A stretch of DNA of 64,000 bases from Anaerotignum propionicum (GCF_024461735.1 NZ_JANGAD010000006.1:124001-188000); one strand, 5' to 3'. Positions 36,564-46,546 are shown, counted from the first letter of the stretch. A program made the numbers and translations. Notes: generated by a model not told the origin, from the sequence alone.

Positions 36564-38471
36564 TTAGTTCATACTTCTTGCTTTAATTTCTTCTTTAACT
36601 CTAGAGATAACATCTGCCAAATCTACCTGACCCTCATCGCCATTCTTTCTGGAGCGCAGGGAAACCTTATTTGCTTCCACATCCTTTTCGCCCACAACGA
36701 TAATATAAGGTACTCTTTCATTTCTCGCTTCTCTTATTTTATAGCCAATCTTCTCTGCACGATAGTCAGTTTCAACACGAATACCCTCTGCATCTAACTG
36801 ATCAGCCACCTGTTTCGCATAATCAGCAAACTTTTCGGAAATAGGCAATACTTTTACCTGTACAGGAGAAAGCCATGTAGGGAACTGACCTGCAAAATGC
36901 TCAATCAAAATACCAATAAAACGTTCAATAGAACCAAAAGCAACACGGTGAATCATAACAGGGCGTTTTTTGCTGCCATCTGCCGCCATATATTCCAAAT
37001 CAAAACGCTCAGGCATCTGCATATCCAGCTGGATTGTGCCACACTGCCATGTTCTGCCGATGGAGTCTTCCAAATGGAAGTCGATTTTAGGGCCGTAGAA
37101 AGCACCGTCGCCTTCATTTACAATATAGGCAATTCCATTCTCATCCAAAGCGCTTCTCAAGCCCTCTGTTGCCAATTCCCAAGCTTCATCAGAACCCATG
37201 CTATTTTCAGGTCTTGTGGAAAGCTCAATATGATAATTAAAGCCAAACTGACGGTAAACCCCATCAATCAAACGGATAACGCCGCTGATTTCATCTTTAA
37301 TCTGTTCTTCTGTCATGAAGATGTGCGCATCATCCTGATTGAAGCAACGTACACGCATCAAACCGTGCAGAGCACCGGATTTTTCATGTCTGTGAACCAA
37401 ACCGATTTCTGCAACACGCATAGGCAATTCTCTGTAAGAATGCATATCCTGCTTATAAACCAACATACCACCAGGGCAGTTCATTGGCTTAATGCAATAA
37501 TTCATTTCATCAATCATTGTGGTATACATATTGTCTTTGTAGTGATCCCAATGACCGCTGTTTTCCCACAAATGCTGATTCATAATAATAGGTGTTGAAA
37601 CTTCAACATAGCCTGCTTCTTTATGAATCTCTCTCCAATACTCCAATAAAGTATTTTTAATAATCATGCCTTTAGGCAGGAAGAATGGGAAACCAGGGCC
37701 TTCATCCAACAGAGCAAACAACTTAAGTTCCTTGCCCAGCTTTCTGTGGTCACGCTTCTTTGCTTCCTCCATCATTGTCAAATATGCTTCCAATTCAGAT
37801 GCCTTGGGGTAAGAAGTACCGTAAATGCGAGAAAGCATTTTGTTTTTCTCGCTACCTCTCCAGTAGGCACCTGCTACAGAAGTCAATTTAATTGCTTTGA
37901 TATATTTTGTGCTCATCAAGTGAGGGCCTGCGCACAAATCTGTAAAATCTCCTTGCTTATAGAAAGAAATGATTGCATCTTCAGGTAAATCCTGAATCAA
38001 TTCAACCTTATAAGGCTCATTTCTCTCTTCCATATATTGAATAGCTTCTCCACGGGGCAATTCAAATCGTTCAATTGCCAAGTCAGCCTTTACAATTTTT
38101 TTCATTTCAGCTTCAATTTCTTCCAATTCTTCAGGTGTAAATGCTTTTTCACGGTCAAAATCGTAATAGAAACCTTCAGCAATGGAAGGGCCAATTGCCA
38201 GTTTTGTATCTGGGTAAAGATTCTTTACAGCCTGAGCCAAAATATGAGAAGTTGTGTGGCGGAATGCCATTTTTCCAGCTTCATCTTCAAAAGTACAGAT
38301 GCTTACTTCCGCATCTTTGTCTACAACAAAACGCAAATCTTTAACTTCTCCATCAACAATACCTGCGCAAGCATTTCTTGCCAAGCCTTCGCTGATTGCC
38401 TTTGCAATATCCAGCACAGATACTGCCTGTTCAAATTCTTTTACAACGCCATCTTTCAGTGTAATTTTCAT
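36564..38471 (-). CDS. thrS: Threonine--tRNA ligase
   Basis: 635 residues, full length. Order: TGS domain (1-62), N2 editing domain (HTTSHILAQA with the HxxxH metal motif near 75, IGPSIAEGFYYDF), class II catalytic core (about 245-530, with motif 2 RVAEIGLVHRHEKSG and Cys in IKPMNCPGG binding zinc), and an anticodon-binding domain (about 540-635). The start is the ATG at 38471 behind GAAGGAGAGG; the frame to 38570 enters the T-box. Single-gene transcript under Thr T-box control. Large antisense frames here are shadows. Confidence 0.97.
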   Translation of the reverse strand: MKITLKDGVVKEFEQAVSVLDIAKAISEGLARNACAGIVDGEVKDLRFVVDKDAEVSICTFEDEAGKMAFRHTTSHILAQAVKNLYPDTKLAIGPSIAEGFYYDFDREKAFTPEELEEIEAEMKKIVKADLAIERFELPRGEAIQYMEERNEPYKVELIQDLPEDAIISFYKQGDFTDLCAGPHLMSTKYIKAIKLTSVAGAYWRGSEKNKMLSRIYGTSYPKASELEAYLTMMEEAKKRDHRKLGKELKLFALLDEGPGFPFFLPKGMIIKNTLLEYWREIHKEAGYVEVSTPIIMNQHLWENSGHWDHYKDNMYTTMIDEMNYCIKPMNCPGGMLVYKQDMHSYRELPMRVAEIGLVHRHEKSGALHGLMRVRCFNQDDAHIFMTEEQIKDEISGVIRLIDGVYRQFGFNYHIELSTRPENSMGSDEAWELATEGLRSALDENGIAYIVNEGDGAFYGPKIDFHLEDSIGRTWQCGTIQLDMQMPERFDLEYMAADGSKKRPVMIHRVAFGSIERFIGILIEHFAGQFPTWLSPVQVKVLPISEKFADYAKQVADQLDAEGIRVETDYRAEKIGYKIREARNERVPYIIVVGEKDVEANKVSLRSRKNGDEGQVDLADVISRVKEEIKARSMN

Positions 38472-38519
38472 AATTTTCCTCTCCTTCTCGATATAAACAA
38501 GATTTTTCGGAAAGCAGAC

Positions 38520-38788
38520 TGCAATAAAAAAGCTCCCGTCCACTTTCCTTTCGGAAAGGGACGAGAGCATAATACTCCCGCGGTTCCACCCTTTTTGTTA
38601 AAAAACCACTCATTTATAACTGTAACGTAGTCAACGGGCTTTATTAGAGCCACTCCGAGGTGGTTTTCGTGCTCTTTCTTAACGTAGGACATTTCCACCC
38701 AAGACTATGAATAATCTGATGTCCCTCTCTGGCCGTTTTGAAAGGACTACTGTCCTCATCAACGCTTTCTGTTCTTCAATTGAAACAC
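38520..38788 (-). promoter_or_regulatory. T-box leader (Thr) of thrS
   Basis: The minus strand has AGGGTGGAACCGCGGGAG (about 38575-38593), then a terminator hairpin (CTCTCGTCCCTTTCC...GGACGGGAG, about 38527-38568) and TTTTTT. Stem I features include CCAGAGAGGGACATCAG near 38720. An ACC in GAAAACCACC near 38660 is a plausible Thr specifier. Confidence 0.9.
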
Positions 38789-38793
38789 TTCTG

Positions 38794-38821
38794 ATTATAG
38801 CACTAAAAACTAACTTGTCAA
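38794..38821 (-). promoter_or_regulatory. thrS promoter
   Basis: Minus strand TTGACA, 16-base spacer, TATAAT, exact consensus hexamers, directly upstream of the T-box. Confidence 0.87.
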
Positions 38822-38981
38822 CACTTTTGCTAAAAAAATAAAGTCACTAAACACAATTTTAAAATACTCAATGATATACATTTACCTTTTCAAGTTACAT
38901 AAACACTCTGTTGGAATCTTGCTTTCATATTTAATAATTACCCTAAAAACCCAACTTCTATTCCAATTTTACTTCAGATTT

Positions 38982-39902
38982 TCAAAACCATTTATTTTTC
39001 TTGAAAAAATAAATTCCTCCAATAATAAATAGTATGGAGATGATGATTACCATGGCATATCCATACTTCCAATCATACTCCGGCATGGTAAAATTCATGC
39101 CATACCAACCTACAATTAGGGTCAAAGGCAGGAAGATTGTTGTCACCACAGTAAAAACTTTCATGGTAGAGTTTAAGCTAATATCCACCTCTGCCTCATA
39201 AGATTCCCTCACTTGAGTAACGGAATCCCGTAAGTTTAAGACACTTTGAAACCTTCTCTCCGTCCTTCGATTTAACATTTTGAAGGAACGCAAAGTTTTG
39301 CCATCAAAAATGCCATTTTCATTCTCTCCTAGTATATCCAAAACATTTAAATATTGTTCATAATATCTCTTTAGAAACATTAGCCTTTTTCTAAGGCTAA
39401 TAATGTTGGCTACACAATTGTGTTTTTGAGAAGTGATTAGTGCTTGCTCCAAATCCATAATCTCTTTTTCTAGGGAATCAAAAACCTGATAGTCCTCTCT
39501 GGTTTGCGCCTCAAAGAATAGATAGATAATACGGTTTAAGGAAATTTTTTCACCCAAGCTTTTTGCACTTTCTTCTAACAGCTCCATAACACGCTCTTTT
39601 TGAGAGGTAAAGAAAAAAGCCCGTCCTTTTTCCAGATAAATGATTACACTACCAAAACTAATCATAACTTTTTTGAAATCAGGCATTTCAAGGCTGATGC
39701 AATCAAAGTTTTCAAAAGAGTCGTATTTTGCATAGCCGAATCGCCGAGCTTCTTCTAAAGTTTTCATGGAAATACCCCAAGTATTTGCCCTGCCTTCCAT
39801 TTCCTCGTATGTGGATATGGACAAAAATTCTTTATTCTTCCCTTGATTTTTTTCTAAGAACGGGCAGATTTTATAATTCCCCTCTTCGATTGTTAAAAAC
39901 AC
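38982..39902 (-). CDS. CorA-family magnesium/divalent cation transporter
   Basis: 306 residues. A cytoplasmic N-terminal domain with long helices (to about 240) is followed by two membrane segments at the C-terminus. The loop after the first carries the diagnostic GMN motif (GWYGMNFTMPEYDW). The C-terminus is basic (FFKKNKWF), as usual. I favour the GTG start at 39902, spaced from AAAGGGCGG; a TTG at 39920 is the alternative. It lies alone; the 210-base gap upstream of thrS promoter holds nothing clear. Confidence 0.88.
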   Translation of the reverse strand: MFLTIEEGNYKICPFLEKNQGKNKEFLSISTYEEMEGRANTWGISMKTLEEARRFGYAKYDSFENFDCISLEMPDFKKVMISFGSVIIYLEKGRAFFFTSQKERVMELLEESAKSLGEKISLNRIIYLFFEAQTREDYQVFDSLEKEIMDLEQALITSQKHNCVANIISLRKRLMFLKRYYEQYLNVLDILGENENGIFDGKTLRSFKMLNRRTERRFQSVLNLRDSVTQVRESYEAEVDISLNSTMKVFTVVTTIFLPLTLIVGWYGMNFTMPEYDWKYGYAMVIIISILFIIGGIYFFKKNKWF

Positions 39903-39950
39903 AGCAAACCGCCCTTTCAAGTGATAATATTAAGTTGAATATACAGCTAT

Positions 39951-40262
39951 TTATTTAAATTTCACAGCCGTTCCATATGCCATAACTTCCGCTGCCCCTG
40001 GTGTAACGGAACTGGTTGCGAATCGCACGTTTATCACCGCGTCAGCACCCATTTTTTCTGCCATTTTAATCATACGTTCCGTGGCGATATTTCTCGCCTC
40101 TATCATCATTTCTGTATAACCGACAAGTTCTCCCCCAACAATGCTTTTTAATCCGGCGCCAATGTCCTTACCAATATGCTTTGACTGAATAGTAGCACCT
40201 TGTACTAATCCAAGCATATCAAATTCCTTGCCGGTAATATAGTCTGTATTCACTAAAATCAT
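39951..40262 (-). CDS. YbjQ/UPF0145 family protein
   Basis: 103 residues, exact family size. It starts MILVNTDYITGKEF and contains GLVQGATIQSKHIGKDIGAGLKSIVGGEL and EKMGADAVINVRFATS, all typical. Members form small oligomers; the function is not established. The start is the ATG at 40262 behind AAGGGGGA. It precedes the CorA gene by about 50 bases and may be co-transcribed with it. Confidence 0.9.
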   Translation of the reverse strand: MILVNTDYITGKEFDMLGLVQGATIQSKHIGKDIGAGLKSIVGGELVGYTEMMIEARNIATERMIKMAEKMGADAVINVRFATSSVTPGAAEVMAYGTAVKFK

Positions 40263-40423
40263 AGTTATCCCCCTTTTCACTTTGGAAATATACTAAAACA
40301 GACAATCATATTTATCATGCCCTCTTTTGAATTAGTATACACTGCAAGTACTCGAATAAAAGATATACATATTATACCATAGTTCCAATGATGAATCATA
40401 GGTTGAAAAATAAAATTTCATTA

Positions 40424-40466
40424 TAAAAACCCCGCACTTTGCAAAATCTATGCAACGAACGGGGTT
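40424..40466 (-). terminator. Amino-acid ABC operon terminator
   Basis: Stem AACCCCG / CGGGGTT with further pairing inside (GCA/TGC), followed on the minus strand by TTTTTAT, about 20 bases past the ATPase gene. Confidence 0.8.
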
Positions 40467-40488
40467 ATCATTTAAATCATTTTAAAAC

Positions 40489-41235
40489 TTATAGCACCTT
40501 TGCAAGAAAAGCCTGTAAACGCTCGCTTTTGGGGGTTTCAAAAATCTCTTCAGGCGAGCCTTCTTCTACCTGTTTTCCGTCAGCCATAAACATTACTCTT
40601 GTGCCAACTTCCTTTGCAAAGCCCATTTCATGGGTTACAACCACCATAGTCATATTATCCTTTGCCAGTTGTTTCATTACTTCTAAAACTTCGCCTACCA
40701 TTTCAGGGTCTAAAGCTGAAGTTGGCTCATCAAAAAGCATAACCTCAGGCTGCATGCAAAGTGCTCGCACAATAGCAATACGCTGTTTCTGTCCGCCGGA
40801 AAGCTGAGAGGGGTAAGCATTGGCACGATCCTCCAACCCAACTCTTTTCAGAAGCTCCATGGCAATGGCTGTAGCCTCAGCTTCGCTTTTTCTTTGCAGC
40901 TTCATTGGCGCAATAATCATATTTTTTAGAATTGTCATATGAGGAAACAAATTAAAATGCTGAAAAACCATACCCATGCGCTGACGATGAACGTTGATGT
41001 TTGTCTTAGAATCTGTAATATCTACATCTTCGAAATAAATACTCCCCCCTGTGGGGACTTCCAATAAATTTAGGCAACGCAAAAAGGTGGATTTTCCTGA
41101 GCCGGAAGGCCCGATTACAACAACGACCTCACCTTTTTTTATTTCGGTGTTAATTCCATCTAAGGCTTTTATTGCTCCGCCGTTATAATATTTTTGAACA
41201 TTTTCAACTTTAATTAAAGTCGTATTAGCGTTCAC
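40489..41235 (-). CDS. Polar amino-acid ABC transporter ATP-binding protein
   Basis: 248 residues, GlnQ/HisP type. Walker [16 protein letters not shown] (about 38-52), Q-loop HFNLFPHMT, signature [16 protein letters not shown], Walker [20 protein letters not shown] and the switch His in [10 protein letters not shown] are all present. The start is a GTG overlapping the end of the permease gene, with AGGAGG 10 bases upstream. It powers the importer formed with the two neighbouring genes. Confidence 0.95.
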   Translation of the reverse strand: MNANTTLIKVENVQKYYNGGAIKALDGINTEIKKGEVVVVIGPSGSGKSTFLRCLNLLEVPTGGSIYFEDVDITDSKTNINVHRQRMGMVFQHFNLFPHMTILKNMIIAPMKLQRKSEAEATAIAMELLKRVGLEDRANAYPSQLSGGQKQRIAIVRALCMQPEVMLFDEPTSALDPEMVGEVLEVMKQLAKDNMTMVVVTHEMGFAKEVGTRVMFMADGKQVEEGSPEEIFETPKSERLQAFLAKVL

Positions 41236-41953
41236 TGTTTCTCAGCCTCCTTTCAAGCTTGCCTACCAGCCACGTAAAGAACATGACCATAACCAAATAA
41301 ATGAGGGCAATACCAATCAAAGGCATCATAGGAGAAAAAGTTCTGCTTCTGATAATATCCCCCGCCTTGGTAACATCCTGTAATGCAACATAACCAGCAA
41401 CAGAGGTCTCTTTTAATAATACAATAAATTCATTTGCCAAAGCAGGCAATACATTTTTGAATGCTTGAGGAACAATAATAAACTGCATGGTTTGAAAATA
41501 ATTAAATCCCAAGCTGCGCCCTGCTTCAAATTGTCCGGAATCAACAGACATAATACCACTACGTACAATTTCAGCTACATATGCACCAGAGTTAATACCA
41601 AACGCCAATACAGCTACCAATATCTTATTATTGGAAGAAGCGAAAATTATATAATACATAATCATTAACTGCACAACAACAGGTGTGCCACGGATAACTG
41701 TCAGATAGACCTGACTCAAGCCATTTAGCACATTTAAAATAAACTTCCCAAAGCCGGGACGCATTTCCTTTTTGTTTTTATCATATGTGGAACGTATAAT
41801 TGCAATAAGTACACCAATCACAATACCCAGAATTACGGCAAAAAAAGTTACCTTTAGCGTTACACCCAAACCATCGGTTATATAACGCCAACGGTCCTCG
41901 GTAATGAAATTCAATTCAAATTGGGCTTGCATTTTTTCCAGCCATTCAGCCAT
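41225..41953 (-). CDS. Polar amino-acid ABC transporter permease
   Basis: 242 residues, GlnP/HisM type, with five to six membrane segments. It contains the family signatures [17 protein letters not shown] and, in the cytoplasmic EAA loop, [25 protein letters not shown] single permease gene implies a homodimer. GAAGGAGGG precedes the ATG. It is followed by the overlapping ATPase gene. Confidence 0.95.
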   Translation of the reverse strand: MAEWLEKMQAQFELNFITEDRWRYITDGLGVTLKVTFFAVILGIVIGVLIAIIRSTYDKNKKEMRPGFGKFILNVLNGLSQVYLTVIRGTPVVVQLMIMYYIIFASSNNKILVAVLAFGINSGAYVAEIVRSGIMSVDSGQFEAGRSLGFNYFQTMQFIIVPQAFKNVLPALANEFIVLLKETSVAGYVALQDVTKAGDIIRSRTFSPMMPLIGIALIYLVMVMFFTWLVGKLERRLRNSER

Positions 41954-41983
41954 AGAAACCCTCCTTCTCTTTAGAAACCAAAA

Positions 41984-42121
41984 TAGGGACGAAATTCGCC
42001 CCTATGAAAGTCAACAAAGTCATTATTCTTTGAAAAAAGCTCAAAGTTTTTAAGCTTTTTTCAAAGAAGCAGAAGAAGGACGGAAAATCACTTTGGAAGA
42101 AAAGCTCACCATTATCCAAAG
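41984..42121 (-). repeat. Three hairpins between binding-protein and permease genes
   Basis: The 260-base gap contains: 42091-42121 (CTTTGGA / TCCAAAG), 42028-42066 (perfect 14-bp CTTTGAAAAAAGCT / AGCTTTTTTCAAAG) and 41984-42004 (TAGGGaCGAA / TTCGcCCCTA, then ATTTTGG). Such intercistronic structure would leave the binding-protein mRNA more abundant than the permease mRNA, by partial termination or by 3'-end protection (inference). Confidence 0.65.
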
Positions 42122-42213
42122 CATTCTACTTTTCAAGTCCTTCCGCTGCTTAAAAATGACTTTGCATGCATTCTGACAGGGGCAACTCATCCCCAATCCA
42201 AGCGTATCAAAAA

Positions 42214-43023
42214 TTATTCAGCCTTGATATATTTATCAATAATCTTCTGTACTGTACCATCAGCAACAAGATCTTTCAGCGCGCCATTCACTTTTTCAGT
42301 CAATTCGCTATCCTTAGCGAAGCAGATTGCATAATCCTCTACAGCATATTCTGTATCAAGAATTTTCAAACCTTGATTTGCTTCAACAAATGCTTTTGCA
42401 GGCTCTTTATCAATAATTACACAGTCAATTTTACCTGTAGCCAAAGACTGCACTGCATCTGCGCCCTTATTATAACGTTCGATAGTGCCAAGACCTTTGC
42501 CTTCAATATCATCGGAAGCATAAATATCACCGGTTGTACCTGTTTGAACACCAACGGAATGTTTTGCGCCTTCTTTCAGCAAGTCGTCAACAGATGTAAT
42601 TGCAGAATCTTCTTTAACAATTACAACCTGAATGCCTGTAGCATAAGAATCAGAGAAATCTACACTCTCAAGACGATCAGGTGTTACTGTCATACCAGCC
42701 ATACCAAAGCTTGCTTTCCCGCTTGTAACAGCAGGGATAATGGAATCAAATGCCATATCGTCAATCTGGAAATTATAGCCCAGCTTTTCAGCAATTGCCG
42801 CACCGATTTCTGCATCAATACCCACAATGCTCTGACCTTCGTGATATTCATATGGAGGGAACTCCGCATTGGTTGCCATAATTAAGGTTTCCTTTGCTGC
42901 ATTTTCAGCATCTTTATCACCTGCAGGTTGCTCCGCACCTTTAGATCCACCGCAGCCAACCAAAGCAGCTGTCATTGCAAAAACCATTGTTGTTGCTAAA
43001 AAACCTTTCAAAAACTTTTTCAT
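42214..43023 (-). CDS. Amino-acid ABC transporter substrate-binding lipoprotein
   Basis: 269 residues. A lipoprotein signal with lipobox LVGC (Cys24) is followed by a short polar linker and a family 3 solute-binding domain: NAEFPPYEYHEG, VGIDAEIGAAIAEKLG, FGMAGMTVTPDRLESVDFS and VGVQTGTTGDIYA. This pattern fits polar amino acids; the exact one cannot be told. GGAGGAAGGG precedes the ATG. First gene of the three-gene transporter. Confidence 0.95.
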   Translation of the reverse strand: MKKFLKGFLATTMVFAMTAALVGCGGSKGAEQPAGDKDAENAAKETLIMATNAEFPPYEYHEGQSIVGIDAEIGAAIAEKLGYNFQIDDMAFDSIIPAVTSGKASFGMAGMTVTPDRLESVDFSDSYATGIQVVIVKEDSAITSVDDLLKEGAKHSVGVQTGTTGDIYASDDIEGKGLGTIERYNKGADAVQSLATGKIDCVIIDKEPAKAFVEANQGLKILDTEYAVEDYAICFAKDSELTEKVNGALKDLVADGTVQKIIDKYIKAE

Positions 43024-43084
43024 AAATACCCTTCCTCCTGTTTTTCTCTATTCATACATCAAAATATTCATTTTTACTTATGAA

Positions 43085-43113
43085 ATTATACTCTAAAATT
43101 GCATAAAATACAA
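43085..43113 (-). promoter_or_regulatory. Amino-acid ABC operon promoter
   Basis: Minus strand TTGTAT, 17-base spacer, TATAAT, about 60 bases upstream of the binding-protein start. Confidence 0.7.
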
Positions 43114-43298
43114 TGATATTTTTTCACTATAAATTCTAATTAATAAAAATTTTTTTGTGCAAATTGCTTTATTTAGTCAACTAAATCTCTTTGTCAAAGT
43201 GGTTAGGGAACCTTTAAATTACATATGTTTCTAATATTTTCGTAACTCAAATGTATTTTTAGTTGCATAAACATTGTATATTCATGAATCCAATGATT

Positions 43299-44561
43299 TT
43301 ATGCTACATTTCTATCAATAAATTCAGGTTTCACTTTAGAATACATAATTTTTTGCTCGCTATAAAGCCCATAATAACCGGATAGCATATAGCTTATTCC
43401 GCAGCAAAGAGCACAGTAAACAATGCCTTTTGCACCGAATAACTCAATGCAAAGAAATACGGAGGCAATGGGGCAGTTCGTAACACCACAAAAAACAGCC
43501 GTTAAACCCATTCCGGCAGCAAACGATGGGGAAATTCCCAATAAAGGGCCTAAAACACAACCAAGAGTGGCACCTATGAAAAATGTAGGAACAATTTCGC
43601 CCCCTTTATACCCTGCTCCTAGGGTAATTGCTGTGAGCAAAATTTTTAGAAAGAAGGCTTCAGGCCTTGCCTCTCCACCAACTGCTTTCTGTATAATATC
43701 CATGCCTGCACCATTATAGTCTGTTGTCCCCAAAAGCAATGTAAAGCCCAGCATCAAAACGCCACCAACAAACACCCTTATGTATGGGTTTTCTATATAT
43801 CTTCTATAAAAACCGGAGGTTTTGTCCATCACAATACAAAACAGCATACTTGCCAATGCACAGCAAATGCCCAGAATGCCAACAGAAAGAACCAATTTTA
43901 AATTCAGCCCATCAGGAACACCAAGTAAAGCATATGTAACGGGCAGAAAACCCAATTTTTGCGCCATTGCCGAAGAAACAAGTGCGGCAATTGTAGCAGG
44001 CACTATAGCGGAATAGTGCATAATCCCGACGGTAATTACCTCCATTGAAAATATTACCGCCGTCAAAGGTGTGCCAAACAGGGATGAAAAGCCAGCAGCC
44101 ATACCGCACATAGTAATAATTCGCTCATCCTTCTCATTTAGATTAATGATTCGTCCCAAAAAAGAAGCTATACTACCCCCAAGCTGTAATGCCGCACCTT
44201 CTCTTCCCGCTGACCCTCCGAAAAGATGGGTTATGATAGTGCTAATAAAAATCAAAGGAGCCATCTTTAAGGAAACAGCCTCATTTTGTCTAACGGCTAC
44301 TAAAATAAAGTTAGTGCCACGGTCTTTTTTAATTCCTAACAAATGGTATAAACCAACGATTGCAAGTCCACCAAAAGGCAAACACCACAATATTTTAGGG
44401 TGTTCCATTCTAAAAGCCGTAGCTACCTCCAATAACCAATGAAATGTGATGCCAATGATGCCCACAATTCCTCCAACCACGCACCCAATTACTATCCATT
44501 TTAAAAAAATGGTAAAAACACTCTCACAACTCATGATGTGGGTCTTTGTTTTTTCCCACAC
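43299..44561 (-). CDS. CLC-family anion channel/antiporter, CLC-F-like
   Basis: 420 residues with about ten membrane helices. The gating-glutamate motif is GREGAALQLGG (Glu121). At the position of the chloride-selective GSGIP motif it has GTNFI (82-86), and at the GxFxP position it has GGEIVPTFFIGATLG. This resembles the fluoride/proton antiporter branch (CLC-F, usual motif GNNLI) more than the chloride channels. I infer fluoride export as a real possibility. The start is a GTG at 44561 behind GGAGGGG. No fluoride riboswitch is recognisable upstream. Confidence 0.82.
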   Translation of the reverse strand: MWEKTKTHIMSCESVFTIFLKWIVIGCVVGGIVGIIGITFHWLLEVATAFRMEHPKILWCLPFGGLAIVGLYHLLGIKKDRGTNFILVAVRQNEAVSLKMAPLIFISTIITHLFGGSAGREGAALQLGGSIASFLGRIINLNEKDERIITMCGMAAGFSSLFGTPLTAVIFSMEVITVGIMHYSAIVPATIAALVSSAMAQKLGFLPVTYALLGVPDGLNLKLVLSVGILGICCALASMLFCIVMDKTSGFYRRYIENPYIRVFVGGVLMLGFTLLLGTTDYNGAGMDIIQKAVGGEARPEAFFLKILLTAITLGAGYKGGEIVPTFFIGATLGCVLGPLLGISPSFAAGMGLTAVFCGVTNCPIASVFLCIELFGAKGIVYCALCCGISYMLSGYYGLYSEQKIMYSKVKPEFIDRNVA

Positions 44562-44815
44562 AATAGCCCCTCCTCCCATTAAATCACGAAAACACTTCTG
44601 AAAACCCTTTCATCCCTTTTAAAAAAAGGAAGTTGTTCTGTGTATTCAGGACGAAAATCAGTTTTCAGAAAAGCTTTAAACTAAACCTAGTATACATCGT
44701 TTCTTAAGACCATTCAAGAAAAGCCTACTTATATTCAGTCTTAAGTTTGAAAATGATTAAATGAATCACAGAAAAATTTGTTTGCCTATAAAATACCTAC
44801 AAGACAAAATTAAAA

Positions 44816-44866
44816 TAAAAAAAAGCTTCTTTACACATTTGTTTTAGATGTAAAAAAGCTTTTTTA
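44816..44866. terminator. Hairpin terminator between the peptidase and CLC genes
   Basis: AAAAAGCTT...TTTACA / TGTAAA..AAGCTTTTTT stem with A- and T-runs on both sides. It lies just past the peptidase stop codon on the minus strand. Confidence 0.75.
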
Positions 44867-44893
44867 TTACTCACGAATGAAAGAAACTAATAT

Positions 44894-46015
44894 TTACTTT
44901 TCTAAAAGCGCTTCTTGAAACTTACCGTTTACATAGAAAAGCTCTCCATCTGCAAAAATCTTTCCTTCTTTGGTCATATCTGTAATCATATCCCAATGAA
45001 TGGCAGATTCGTTTTTACCCCCTGCTTCATGGAACGCCTCACCTATGGCCATATGCATAGAGCCACCAATCTTTTCATCAAACAAAATGTTTTTTGTATG
45101 TTGTTTTATGCCATAATTTGTGCCAATGGCTACTTCTCCAAAATAACGAGAGCCTTCATCCGTGTCAATAAAAGATAAAAGCTGTTTTTCTTTCACTTTA
45201 TTCTTACAGGTAGCTTCAATTATTCGCCCATTTTCAACAGTAAGGCGAACCTCTTCAAATTCATTTCCATTCATAATAGAAGGATAGGAAAAAGTAATGT
45301 ACCCATTGATGCCATCCTCCACAGGGGAGGTGAATATTTCACCATCAGGAAAGTTTTCTTGACCACAACAATTAATCCATTTTCTTCCTGCAATGGAAAC
45401 ATGAATGTCTGTGTCTTTTGTTAGAATATGCAGTTCCTTTTTATTATTTAGATAATTCGCCCATTTTTCTTGTTTTCTGGCCATTTCCTCCCATTTCCCA
45501 ACTGGATCTTCTTCATATAAAAAGCCGGCACGATAAACAAACTCTTCATATTCATCTAAACTCATACCTGCATTTTGTGCATCTCCATTGGTGGGGAATT
45601 GGGTACCACACCAACGCAGGGAGCCATTCCCCATGCGCTCCGAATAAATTTTACGGTTTTCCCGATTAGCTAAACGACGGTTTTTTAATCTCTCTCCGTC
45701 AACAGATTGAAAAACTTTAACGTTTTCACTTCCCCAAGCACTAATCCATACATCACTTTTTGCACATGCACCAAAACGCATATTTTCCCTTGCATATTGC
45801 TCTTGAGTACCATTTTTAATAATTTCCGCATCTACTTCGGGAATATCAATATAGTATTCTATCAAAGCACCTTTTTTCAATGCCGCACGGGTCACTGCTT
45901 TCACAAAGGGTAACGCCGCCTCCTCGCCGGAAATGGCAACACGGTCACCTGCTTTTACTTTGGTGGAATAGTTTACCAATACTTCCGCCAGTTTTTCCAA
46001 ACGCTCATCTCTCAA
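44894..46015 (-). CDS. M29-family aminopeptidase
   Basis: 373 residues, thermophilic aminopeptidase (AmpS/PepS) family. It removes N-terminal residues in the cytoplasm using two metal ions. Metal-ligand regions are visible: NFPDGEIFTSP (Glu), GEVAIGTN (Glu), MHMAIGEAF (His), IHWDMITDM (His, Asp). The start is a TTG with AGGTG 6 bases upstream (MRDERLEKLAEVLVNYS). It follows the cysteine hydrolase gene by 9 bases, so the two form one unit. Confidence 0.92.
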   Translation of the reverse strand: MRDERLEKLAEVLVNYSTKVKAGDRVAISGEEAALPFVKAVTRAALKKGALIEYYIDIPEVDAEIIKNGTQEQYARENMRFGACAKSDVWISAWGSENVKVFQSVDGERLKNRRLANRENRKIYSERMGNGSLRWCGTQFPTNGDAQNAGMSLDEYEEFVYRAGFLYEEDPVGKWEEMARKQEKWANYLNNKKELHILTKDTDIHVSIAGRKWINCCGQENFPDGEIFTSPVEDGINGYITFSYPSIMNGNEFEEVRLTVENGRIIEATCKNKVKEKQLLSFIDTDEGSRYFGEVAIGTNYGIKQHTKNILFDEKIGGSMHMAIGEAFHEAGGKNESAIHWDMITDMTKEGKIFADGELFYVNGKFQEALLEK

Positions 46016-46024
46016 AAAAACACC

Positions 46025-46546
46025 TCATTTCACTGTAATTTGGCACATAGCCAAAGTTGTTAGGGCAGCCCGATGGGTTTCAGGTGTCACACCTGCACAG
46101 CAGGAAGAATCCACACAAATTTTCATTTCAGGCATTTTGGCTTTTAATAAAATTGCATTGGACACAACACAAATGTCAGTACAAAGCCCCACCATTTCAA
46201 CTTCAATTTCTTCATCTTTTGATTCCTGATATAACAGCTCAGCCAGTTCCACAGAACCAAAGGTAGGCTTATCGAGCACCCGCACACCCTCCAAAGCCTC
46301 TGCAATTCGTTTATCTAACTGCCATCCTTCTGTGCCTCGCACACAATGAACAACCGGTAGGTTTTTCCCTTCTTGGGTTTCCAGATAGTTTGCTTCGTGG
46401 GTGTCTCTTGTAGCAATAATATTTTCCTTGGGATTCTCACTAATTTTTTTCAGTACGCAATCCACAATTTTTTGTGCTTCTTTTGTTCCTAATGAACCAT
46501 CAATAAAATCTTTCTGCATATCAATAACAAGCAATATATTTTTCAT
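46025..46546 (-). CDS. Isochorismatase-family cysteine hydrolase (nicotinamidase-like)
   Basis: 173 residues. The triad is apparent: Asp in LLVIDMQKDFIDG (about 9), Lys in LDKPTFGS (about 92) and Cys in VGLCTDICVVSN (about 131), with the cis-peptide region just before it. The HEANY segment resembles the metal site of nicotinamidases, but the substrate is not proven. The start is the ATG at 46546 behind GGAGGG. It precedes the M29 peptidase gene by 9 bases. Confidence 0.87.
   Translation of the reverse strand: MKNILLVIDMQKDFIDGSLGTKEAQKIVDCVLKKISENPKENIIATRDTHEANYLETQEGKNLPVVHCVRGTEGWQLDKRIAEALEGVRVLDKPTFGSVELAELLYQESKDEEIEVEMVGLCTDICVVSNAILLKAKMPEMKICVDSSCCAGVTPETHRAALTTLAMCQITVK

Noticed and set aside
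36897..37598. 233-residue plus-strand frame inside thrS
   Set aside because: Antisense to a highly conserved gene; composition is that of a shadow frame (many Cys, His, Asn, Phe).
42166..42885. 239-residue plus-strand frame opposite the amino-acid binding protein
   Set aside because: Antisense shadow with Cys/Asn/Ile-rich translation and no start signal.
44562..44760. Fluoride riboswitch upstream of the CLC gene
   Set aside because: I looked for the crcB-type consensus and could not match it; the leader shows only weak inverted repeats.
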